A stretch of 25,507 nucleotides of DNA from Kiritimatiellia bacterium (GTDB lineage Bacteria > Verrucomicrobiota > Kiritimatiellia > RFP12 > UBA1067), in contig JAFVZE010000003.1 in the NCBI GenBank assembly GCA_017508315.1, forward strand, positions 1 through 25,507. The letters run 5' to 3'. A model generated the notes under the pieces. It was not told the DNA's origin. It ran no database searches and worked only from the letters and a program-made list of their open reading frames with translations. How positions within the stretch are numbered: the first letter of the stretch is position 1; each line of letters begins with the position of its first letter. Shown in pieces: positions 15,819-22,455 of this stretch. A program made the translations under genes and the position numbers.

Positions 15819-16988
15819 TCAGTTGCTCATGCTTACTATGTCGTCTTCAACCCACAGCCCGATGCACTCGTTCGCCTGCGATCCGAGCGAATCGCGCGAG
15901 ACCCACGGCGGAAAGGTCCGCTTGTTGGGTCCGGCCGACCAAAGAACGTAACTCTGGTAGGGAGCGGGAGAATAGTAGTAGAACTCGCGATCCCAACCGT
16001 CGAGAATGGTAACGCCGTCAAGAACGTACTGACCGGAAGTGGAATCGTTGTCGAATCCTCCGGGAGAATAAACCTCGAAATCCGTGTTTCCGGGACGCAG
16101 TTCCGGCGTCCCCGTCGTTATTTGAACGCCAAAAAGTTTAATCTGGCGGTTCCCGGAGCAGACACCTTCGAGATTCGGCATCCAACGCGAACAAACCGCC
16201 TGCGAAGGAATATTGGCGACACGCGCGAGGTCGGTTCCCTTGTCGCTTACCGCCTTGTCGCGCAGCGACTGCCAGTTGTTGTAGGTCTGCCCGGTCAAGG
16301 GGTCGGCGGGAAGCGAATTGTTGCCGGTCCACTGCGCGTAATCCTCGTAAAGCTCCTCGGCGGAATTCATCATCACGAGATAACGCGGCAGAAGATAACT
16401 CATGAGACCGAACTTGAAGAGCTGGATTTCGCGCCAGTCGGTCTCATCCATATTCTGCGCGTGGCGGCCGCGGTTGTTGGACACCCCGTCGTCAAAACCG
16501 GCGCTGAAAACCTTTTTCTTGTCTTCGCTGAGATTCGACGGCGGATTGGATTGGAGGTCCTGGGAAATGGCGTCAACGAAATCGCGATATCCCTCCGGAT
16601 ACGGAAAGCGGCAGTCGACCGGCTGCGCTTTGCACGCCGCTTCGACCTTCTGCCAGTCCCGCTGCTCGGCGTCCGAATCTTCGCCGTTTCTGCGGTTTGC
16701 GGCCCAACTCCAGTTGAGATCCTCCTCTTCACCGTCGACATTCTGAATGCCGTGGGAAGATACCGAAAGCTTGTAGTTGCGCGAACCGTGGAGTTTGACC
16801 GGCGGATAAGTCCCGAACGCGGCGTAATACCCTGAAAGGCAGTTCTCGAGCCGCTGGAGATGAGCGACCGTCTCGTTGCGGTCGGCGCTCGTTCCGCCGA
16901 TCGACCCCAGCCGGAAAGTGATCGCCATCAAGGTGACGAGCACCGTCACCACGATGAGCATTTCGACCAATGTGAAGCCTTTTTTCAT
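15819..16988 (-). CDS. Large prepilin-like protein with GspG-type C-terminus
   Basis: A 389-residue protein, MKKG then FTLVEMLIVVTVLVTLMAITFRLG, with Glu at +5. The N-terminal part follows pilin layout (HLQRLENCLSGYYAAFGTYPPV). A long, acidic and Asn-rich insertion fills the middle (WSWAANRRNGEDSDAEQRDWQKVEAACKA and beyond). The C-terminus returns to pilin features: LDGWDREFYYYSPAPYQSYVLWSAGPNKRTF and the closing VEDDIVSMSN. The last 100 residues therefore look like a GspG head with a roughly 200-residue insertion. First pilin gene after gspF, starting 10 nt beyond the gspF stop; only a weak AAGAA precedes it, so translation may depend on coupling. Confidence 0.78.
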   Translation of the reverse strand: MKKGFTLVEMLIVVTVLVTLMAITFRLGSIGGTSADRNETVAHLQRLENCLSGYYAAFGTYPPVKLHGSRNYKLSVSSHGIQNVDGEEEDLNWSWAANRRNGEDSDAEQRDWQKVEAACKAQPVDCRFPYPEGYRDFVDAISQDLQSNPPSNLSEDKKKVFSAGFDDGVSNNRGRHAQNMDETDWREIQLFKFGLMSYLLPRYLVMMNSAEELYEDYAQWTGNNSLPADPLTGQTYNNWQSLRDKAVSDKGTDLARVANIPSQAVCSRWMPNLEGVCSGNRQIKLFGVQITTGTPELRPGNTDFEVYSPGGFDNDSTSGQYVLDGVTILDGWDREFYYYSPAPYQSYVLWSAGPNKRTFPPWVSRDSLGSQANECIGLWVEDDIVSMSN

Positions 16989-16998
16989 GGGTTTCTTA

Positions 16999-18312
16999 TC
17001 AGCCGCCCGCGCCCGAGACGGACGAAATGATCTTGATCATGGGCAGGAACATGGCGATGACGATCGTACCGACCACCACGGCAAGAACGATGATGAGCGC
17101 AGGTTCGATCGCGGCGGTCATGCCGGCGACGGCGTTGTCGACCTCGTCGTCGTAGGTGTTGGCGATACGCGTGAGCATATCGGCCAGGGCGCCTGTCTCT
17201 TCGCCGACTTCGACCATCGAAACGACCATCGGCGGAAACACCCAGCACTGGCTCAAAGGCTGCGTCATCGATTCACCTTCCTTCACCGAATCGTGGATGC
17301 GCTGAATGGCGTCGGAGACGACGCGGTTGCCGGTCGTGTCGCGCACGATGGTGAGCGACTGCAGAATCGGAACGCCGGAGGAAAGGAGCGTGCCGAGCGT
17401 GCGCGTCATGCGCGAGACGGCGCTGCGCTGGGCGAGAGTTCCCATGACCGGGACTTTAAGGCGCATAACGTCGTAGAAATGCGCCCCGCCTTTAGTCTTG
17501 CCGATCACCTTGAAGATGACCACCATAGCGGCGACGAAAAGCAGAATCTGCAGACCGTTGTGCTGCATGAATTCCGAAGCCTGGATGACCGCCTCGGTGA
17601 TCGGAGGCAGCGCCGCGCCGCCGAGCATGTCGTTGAAGACCTGCTTGAACTTGGGGATCACCATAACGAGCAGGAAGGAGGTGATGCCCACGGCGGCCAC
17701 GAGAACGACGATCGGGTAGATCATCGCGCCTTTAACCTTGTTTTTGATCTTCTCGCTCTTTTCGGCGAATTCGGCCAGACGCCCCAGAACGACTTCCAGA
17801 ACACCGCCCGCTTCGCCGGCCTTGACCATGTTGACGTAAAGGTTATCGAAGATTTTCGGATACTGGGTGAGCGACTCGGAGAACGTGCCGCCGGCGGCGA
17901 TGTTCTCGGAGATGCCGTCGAGTGCCTCCTTCATCTGCGGATCCTTCATCTGGCGCTTCAGAACCTCGATGCCGCGCATCAGGGGGAGACCGGCGTTGAC
18001 GAGGGTGGCGAGCTGGCGGGTGAACTGGGTGAGAATCTTGGTCTTCACCTTGCCCTTCATCCACGAAGGAAGCTTGATGTCGATCTTGATATCCCTGTTG
18101 AGTCCGCTCTTCTTCGCCGCAGGTTTCGCGGCCTTCGCCTTGGGCGCGGCCCTGCCCGCGGGAGCGGAAGTGCCTTTCACCTCACCGAGCGCGGTCGGCA
18201 GCAGCCCCTTGGCGCGCACCGCCGAAATGGCCGCATTGCGGTCCGCCGCTTCCACGGTGCCGCGCGTCTCGTTTCCCGCCGAATCTTTAGCGATATACTG
18301 GAAAGTCGCCAT
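16999..18312 (-). CDS. gspF: Type II secretion / type IV pilus inner-membrane platform protein GspF/PilC
   Basis: A 437-residue polytopic protein that anchors pseudopilus assembly and contacts the motor ATPase. The N-terminal domain starts MATFQYIAKDSAGNETRGTVEA. Two T2SSF repeats follow: FTRQLATLVNAGLPLMRGIEVL...FSESLTQYPKIFDNLYVNMVKAGEAGGVLEVVL and SRMTRTLGTLLSSGVPILQSLTIV...MTQPLSQCWVFPPMVVSMVEVGEETGALADML. There are three transmembrane segments (IYPIVVLVAAVGITSFLLVMVI, the ILLFVAAMVVIFKVIG segment, and the C-terminal PALIIVLAVVVGTIVIAMFLP). A Lys/Ala/Pro-rich linker of about 30 residues (from KGTSAPAGRAAPKAKAAKP) sits between the N-terminal domain and the first repeat and is longer than usual. 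ATG 18312 has GGAGG 7 nt upstream. It leads the operon, driven by the promoter at 18343-18372. Confidence 0.93.
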   Translation of the reverse strand: MATFQYIAKDSAGNETRGTVEAADRNAAISAVRAKGLLPTALGEVKGTSAPAGRAAPKAKAAKPAAKKSGLNRDIKIDIKLPSWMKGKVKTKILTQFTRQLATLVNAGLPLMRGIEVLKRQMKDPQMKEALDGISENIAAGGTFSESLTQYPKIFDNLYVNMVKAGEAGGVLEVVLGRLAEFAEKSEKIKNKVKGAMIYPIVVLVAAVGITSFLLVMVIPKFKQVFNDMLGGAALPPITEAVIQASEFMQHNGLQILLFVAAMVVIFKVIGKTKGGAHFYDVMRLKVPVMGTLAQRSAVSRMTRTLGTLLSSGVPILQSLTIVRDTTGNRVVSDAIQRIHDSVKEGESMTQPLSQCWVFPPMVVSMVEVGEETGALADMLTRIANTYDDEVDNAVAGMTAAIEPALIIVLAVVVGTIVIAMFLPMIKIISSVSGAGG

Positions 18313-18342
18313 CAATAATCCTCCAATCGAATTTCACACGAC

Positions 18343-18372
18343 ATTATACTAAAACATCATCGATCCGTGCAA
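18343..18372 (-). promoter_or_regulatory. Promoter of the gspF-pilin operon
   Basis: On the minus strand TTGCAC (18372-18367) and a perfect TATAAT (18348-18343) are separated by 18 nt. A start about 7 nt downstream gives a leader of roughly 25 nt carrying the GGAGG site of gspF. The -35 hexamer is the same six base pairs used, in the opposite direction, by the ddl promoter. Confidence 0.65.
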
Positions 18373-18396
18373 CCGAGCCGGAATAAATGGTATAAT
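18367..18396 (+). promoter_or_regulatory. Promoter of the ddl-ftsQAZ-mutL operon, apparently leaderless
   Basis: GTGCAA (18367-18372), an 18-nt spacer and a perfect TATAAT (18391-18396) lie directly ahead of ddl. The expected transcription start, 6-8 nt after the -10 box, is at about 18402-18405, and the ATG is at 18405, so the mRNA would have essentially no 5' leader. No Shine-Dalgarno sequence is present. The -35 match is poor (3 of 6). Confidence 0.6.
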
Positions 18397-18404
18397 TGCG
18401 GGTA

Positions 18405-19331
18405 ATGAAAAAGATAGCGGTATTGATGGGCGGCAGATCGAACGAACGCGAAGTTTCGCTCGAGTCCGGCAGGAACGTGGCGAAGGCTCTCGGCAGTCTC
18501 GGCAAATATGAGGTCGTGGAGGTCGACGTAACCGAAGACAACCTTGACGGCATGCCCGAGGACGTGGACGCCGTCTATATCGCCCTTCACGGAGGTTGGG
18601 GCGAAAACGGCGGAGTGCAGACGGCGCTGAACGCGCTGAAAATCCCCTACACCGGCCCGGGCGCAAGAGCCTCGCGCATCGCGATGGACAAGATCAAAAC
18701 CAAGATGGTTCTGGAGATGAAAAACATCCCGACGCCCGCCTGGGGCATCGCCTCGGTCGGCACGCCGGTCTCTCCGCTGCCGCTGCCGGTCGTCGTCAAA
18801 CCGCCGTGCGACGGTTCGTCGTTCGGAATATCGAAAGTATCCTCCCCCGACGAGTGGCCGGGCGCCCTCGAAGCGGCCGAACGCGCAAAGCCGCCGCGCG
18901 GAGAAGACCGCGCCGAAGCCCGGACCGACGACCAGATTTTGGTGGAGGAATTCATCCACGGCCGCGAAATGACCGTCGCCGTGGTTGCGGGCAAGGCATG
19001 GCCGGCGATCGAGATCGTCGCCAGGGACGGCTGGTACGGATTTGAAGAAAAGTACCGCTCGGACGAAACCCGGTACCGGTTCCTTGAAAAAGGAGAACTT
19101 TCGGACAAACTCGGAAAACTCGCCGAAGAGGCGTGCGCCGCCGTCGGCTGCCGGGGGATCGCCAGAGTGGATTTCCGCGTCTCCCCGCTCGGGCGCTGCT
19201 ATGTGCTGGAGCTCAACACCTCTCCGGGCTTCACCGCCCATTCGCTCGTACCCAAAGCCGGAATGGAAACCGGCCTCACCTTCGCCCAGGTCTGCGACAC
19301 CATCCTGCAAACCGCCGATTTCGACAGATGA
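18405..19331 (+). CDS. ddl: D-alanine--D-alanine ligase
   Basis: A 308-residue ATP-grasp ligase that joins two D-alanines for peptidoglycan precursor synthesis in the cytoplasm. Motifs: LMGGRSNEREVSLESG (7-22) with the first-substrate Glu in EREVSL, ALHGGWGENGGVQ (60-72), PVVVKPPCDGSSFGISKV, DQILVEEFIHGREMTVAVV, IARVDFRVSP and ELNTSPGFTAHSLVPK (269-284) closing the Mg/ATP site. Length is normal for Ddl. ATG 18405 starts MKKIAVLMGG as in the family, and a TTG nine bases upstream lies in the -10 box and is not used. The gene ends in an ATGA overlap with ftsQ. It opens the division operon, as described for Verrucomicrobia and Lentisphaerae. Confidence 0.95.
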   Translation: MKKIAVLMGGRSNEREVSLESGRNVAKALGSLGKYEVVEVDVTEDNLDGMPEDVDAVYIALHGGWGENGGVQTALNALKIPYTGPGARASRIAMDKIKTKMVLEMKNIPTPAWGIASVGTPVSPLPLPVVVKPPCDGSSFGISKVSSPDEWPGALEAAERAKPPRGEDRAEARTDDQILVEEFIHGREMTVAVVAGKAWPAIEIVARDGWYGFEEKYRSDETRYRFLEKGELSDKLGKLAEEACAAVGCRGIARVDFRVSPLGRCYVLELNTSPGFTAHSLVPKAGMETGLTFAQVCDTILQTADFDR

Positions 19332-20152
19332 AACCCAACAAGATAACGCGCGACAACCGCAAACGCGCCGTCGCCGTCGCCGGCGTCGCCGTCACGGCCG
19401 TCGTGATCGTGGCGCTGATGGTCTGCTTCGAGAAACTGCGCGGCGTCTGGCTGGAACAGTGCCGGATCCGCGATGTCGCGGAACAGGTGTCCATAACTTC
19501 GGGGAAAATGGTGAAGGCCGACATCCTCGCATGGGAATTCGGACTTACCAACGGAGCCAACCTCGCGCTCATCGACTTCAAGAAGCGCCGCGCGGAGATT
19601 CTGCGCAAAATCCCGAACCTCCGTTCCGTCACCGTCTCGCGCCGGCTGCCGGACAAGGTGACCATCACCACCGAAGAGCGCACTCCCATCGCCCAGCTCA
19701 ACTACCGCGGACGCAAATCGACGACCGGCAAGGTGGTCGACGCCGACGGCGTCGTGTTCATCTGCCAGCGCGGCACCCGGATGCTGCCGGTGATCCGCGA
19801 AGCGCAGGCGCCCGGCACCGCCTCCGGCTCGACGCTCTCCGGACGCGCCCTCGCGGCGCTGCGCCTGATAGAAGTGTGCAGACAGGCCGAATTCATAGAG
19901 CTTGCCGTCCAGGAGGTCGACACTTCGAAGCGCGACTACCTCATGGCCACGCTCGGAAACTATTCGCGGGCAAAAATCGCGTGGGAGGGCTTCGCGTCCG
20001 ACGGCGCGGAGAAACGCAAAGACATCGAACGCCAGCTGACGCTGCTGCTCAAAGCCATCCGTTCCCGGGTCGCCGCCGGAACCGTGATCTGGAACGCCAC
20101 CGACACTTCAAAACCGGGCCGCATATACGCCGACACCAAAGGAACCCTCTGA
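19328..20152 (+). CDS. ftsQ: Cell division protein FtsQ/DivIB
   Basis: A 274-residue bitopic membrane protein of the divisome. A short basic cytoplasmic tail (KPNKITRDNRKR) precedes one transmembrane helix (VAVAGVAVTAVVIVALMVCF, residues 14-33). A periplasmic POTRA-like domain follows (about 45-115, with LALIDFKKRRAEILRKIPNLRSVTVSRRLPDKVTITTEERTPIAQL), then a beta domain (VVDADGVVFICQRGTRMLPVI onward). R-R-L-P-D-K-V-x-I-x-x-x-E-R-x-P is the conserved FtsQ stretch. The start at 19328 overlaps the ddl stop by 4 nt; a longer reading from 19133 lies inside ddl and is rejected. Its stop is 3 nt before ftsA. Identity comes from both sequence and order. Confidence 0.9.
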   Translation: MKPNKITRDNRKRAVAVAGVAVTAVVIVALMVCFEKLRGVWLEQCRIRDVAEQVSITSGKMVKADILAWEFGLTNGANLALIDFKKRRAEILRKIPNLRSVTVSRRLPDKVTITTEERTPIAQLNYRGRKSTTGKVVDADGVVFICQRGTRMLPVIREAQAPGTASGSTLSGRALAALRLIEVCRQAEFIELAVQEVDTSKRDYLMATLGNYSRAKIAWEGFASDGAEKRKDIERQLTLLLKAIRSRVAAGTVIWNATDTSKPGRIYADTKGTL

Positions 20153-20155
20153 CCC

Positions 20156-21361
20156 ATGAACAACATCTACGCGGCGCTCGAAATCGGAACCACCAGAACC
20201 GTGCTCGCCATCGGCGAGGCGGAAACCGGCGGCCGGCTCAAGGTGACCTGCCACGCGGAGATACCTTCCGCCGGCGTGCGGAAAAGCCAGATTCTCGACA
20301 TCAACCAGGTGACGCAGTCGATAAAGGCGGTTCTGCACGAGATTGAGAAAAAACAGGACGAGACCGGCTCGAAAATCACCATCGGCAACGCCTTTCTGGT
20401 GATCTCCGGCCAGCACATAAAAGCCACTCCCGCCCAGGGGACGGCGCTCGTCGAAGGCTCCAAGGTCGGAACCGACGAAATCAACGAAGTGCTCCGCGCC
20501 TCCAGATCGATGCCCATCCCGCGCGACCGTGAACTGCTCGACATCGTCGATCAGGACTACATGCTCGACAACCTCGGCGGCATCGCCACCCCGAAAGGCA
20601 TGTCAGGGCGCGTGCTCAAACTCAACAGCCTGCAGATACACGCCGACCGCAACCGCATCCAGGACGCCAGAACCGCCGCGGACTCCGCCCATCTTGAAAT
20701 CCGCGAGCCGCTCTTCGCGGCGACCTGCGCGGCCGAAGCCGTGCTCGAGGATCACGAGCGCAAAAACGGAGTTCTCGTTCTGGACATCGGCGGCGGCTCG
20801 ACCGGATATGCCGTCTATTCGGACGGCTACCTCGTCTCCACCGGAGTGATCGGCGTCGGCGGGGACCACGTCACCAACGACATCGCCCACGCCTTCCAGA
20901 CCACCAACTCCCAGGCCGAAGGCATGAAAACCAACGCCGCGAGCGCGATTTTGAGCAGCGCCGCCGGAGAGTCCGCCCGCATCAGGGTGGAGCAGGGAGA
21001 AAACACGCTCATGGACACGCGCACCGTCTCGCGCAGAGCGCTCGACACCATCGTCAACGCCCGGCTGATGGAGCTTTTCACCGTCATCCGGGAAACCCTC
21101 GAAGATCAGGATCTTCTGCACCGTCTCCACGCCGGCGCGGTTCTTACCGGCGGCGGTTCGCGGATGCGCGACATCGACATCCTCGCACAGCAGGTGCTCG
21201 GAATGAACGTGCGCCACGGCCGTCCCGTCCATGTCGACGGAATCGACGGCGAGGATTTCCCGCCCGCGTACTCCGCGATCTCCGGAGCGCTCCTCTACGC
21301 CCACCGCAATTACGAGGAGAAGTCGATTCTCGACGGTCTCTTCGGGAGGTTCTTCAAATGA
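20156..21361 (+). CDS. ftsA: Cell division protein FtsA
   Basis: A 401-residue actin-like ATPase that tethers FtsZ to the membrane. Phosphate-1 segment AALEIGTTRTVLAIGE (6-21), subdomain 1C between about 83 and 160 (FLVISGQHIKA, DEINEVLRASRSMPIP), phosphate-2 VLDIGGGSTGYAVYSDG (208-224), GVIGVGGDHVTNDIA, and the adenosine region LTGGGSRM. The last residues ILDGLFGRFFK form a typical C-terminal amphipathic membrane-targeting helix. A Glu replaces the usual Asp in the phosphate-1 D-x-G-T/S (L-E-I-G-T), a mild deviation. AAAGGAA is 13 nt upstream, so translation is probably coupled to ftsQ. It overlaps ftsZ by 4 nt (ATGA). Confidence 0.93.
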   Translation: MNNIYAALEIGTTRTVLAIGEAETGGRLKVTCHAEIPSAGVRKSQILDINQVTQSIKAVLHEIEKKQDETGSKITIGNAFLVISGQHIKATPAQGTALVEGSKVGTDEINEVLRASRSMPIPRDRELLDIVDQDYMLDNLGGIATPKGMSGRVLKLNSLQIHADRNRIQDARTAADSAHLEIREPLFAATCAAEAVLEDHERKNGVLVLDIGGGSTGYAVYSDGYLVSTGVIGVGGDHVTNDIAHAFQTTNSQAEGMKTNAASAILSSAAGESARIRVEQGENTLMDTRTVSRRALDTIVNARLMELFTVIRETLEDQDLLHRLHAGAVLTGGGSRMRDIDILAQQVLGMNVRHGRPVHVDGIDGEDFPPAYSAISGALLYAHRNYEEKSILDGLFGRFFK

Positions 21362-22455
21362 GCGAATCTTCTCCCATGCTTCTGATCGGGGTCGGCACCG
21401 CCGGCTCGATGATGGCCAGAGGCGTAAGCCGCGCCTTCGGCGAAGGCCTGCGATACATCCTCTCCGACACCGACGCGGCCTCCGGCAGCGGCGGCGACAC
21501 CTTCGTTCTCATCGGCGGGGACCGCCTCTCGGGACGCGGGGCCGGCGGCGACATCGTCGCCGGGCGGCTCGCCGCCGAAGACTCGGTAAAAAGTTTCGAC
21601 GAGCACATCGAAGGCGTCCGTCTGGCGGTCGTCGTGACCGCGCTGGGCGGCGGCACCGGCGGCGGCGCGACGCTTGAAATCGTCAAGCACCTCTCCGAAC
21701 GCGGCATTCCGTCGGTGGTGTTCGCCACCACCCCCTTCTCCTTCGAAGGCGAAGACCGGCACCGCAACGCCCGCGGCATAATGGCGATGATCGAAGACGT
21801 CGCCAATTCCACCTTTTTCATCCAGCTCGACAAGCTCATCGCCGGCGCCGACGTGATGGACGAAGCGATGCGCAGGGCGGTCGACACCGTCGCCTCGGGC
21901 GTGACCCTGTTCTGGCGTCTGGTCGAGAAGCCCGGCTACATCCGGCTCGACACCGAACGCCTGCGCCACATTCTCGCCGACTCCGGTCGCGGAAGATTCG
22001 CCGCCGTCACCGTGCAGGGCCCCAACCGCGCCGCCGACGCCGTCGACATGCTCATCCGCTCGGAAATGCTCGCGGCGGCCTCCGGCCCGGTAAACACGAT
22101 TCTCTGCGGAGTGCTCGCCGGCGAAGATCTGCGCCTGAGCGAAATCAGCGTGATCGCCGACGGCCTGCGCGGCGCTTTCGGCGAACGCCACGCCTTCGAG
22201 CTGGCGACCGTCAACGACGAGGCGACATTCTGCGGACGGCTCTCGGTGGTGGCGATGCTTTTCGAATCCGGCAAAAAGGCGGGCGCCGAAAACCTCGGAG
22301 GCGTGATGAGCGGACGGCGCAAAAAGCCGAAAGGACCGCTCGGGACCGGACCCACCGGACGCGGACGGTTCAAGAACGCCGAACCGACCATCTGGAACGG
22401 CGAGGACCTCGACATCCCGACCTTCATCCGCCGCAGCATCAATCTCGATTTCTGA
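21358..22455 (+). CDS. ftsZ: Divergent cell division protein FtsZ with degraded GTPase motifs
   Basis: A 365-residue tubulin-family protein. Recognisable parts: glycine loop LIGVGTAGSMMA (9-20), G-box GGGTGGGA (97-104) where FtsZ has GGGTGTGA, TPFSFEGEDRHRNA (125-138), and a C-terminal DLDIPTFIRR (350-359), the peptide that binds FtsA. Key changes: the guanine-contacting Asn of I-P-N-D-K-L is Leu (IQLDKL, 155-160). In the T7 loop, canonical N-V-D-F-A-D-V-R reads RLDTERLR (196-203), so the Asn and the second Asp (E. coli N207, D212) are both Arg, leaving only D198. A short basic linker (GRRKKPKG) joins core and tail. GGGAGG precedes ATG 21358, which overlaps ftsA; the stop shares one base with mutL. 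Position in the division cluster supports a true FtsZ role despite the missing residues. Confidence 0.88.
   Translation: MSESSPMLLIGVGTAGSMMARGVSRAFGEGLRYILSDTDAASGSGGDTFVLIGGDRLSGRGAGGDIVAGRLAAEDSVKSFDEHIEGVRLAVVVTALGGGTGGGATLEIVKHLSERGIPSVVFATTPFSFEGEDRHRNARGIMAMIEDVANSTFFIQLDKLIAGADVMDEAMRRAVDTVASGVTLFWRLVEKPGYIRLDTERLRHILADSGRGRFAAVTVQGPNRAADAVDMLIRSEMLAAASGPVNTILCGVLAGEDLRLSEISVIADGLRGAFGERHAFELATVNDEATFCGRLSVVAMLFESGKKAGAENLGGVMSGRRKKPKGPLGTGPTGRGRFKNAEPTIWNGEDLDIPTFIRRSINLDF

Noticed and set aside
15156..16988. Near-identical short DNA repeats at the start of several pilin genes
   Set aside because: They simply encode the conserved MKKGFTL prepilin leader and are not mobile or regulatory repeats.
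16876..18318. A 480-codon plus-strand open frame opposite gspF
   Set aside because: It is an antisense shadow of gspF with His/Asp-rich, low-complexity composition and no ribosome site; gspF is unmistakable.
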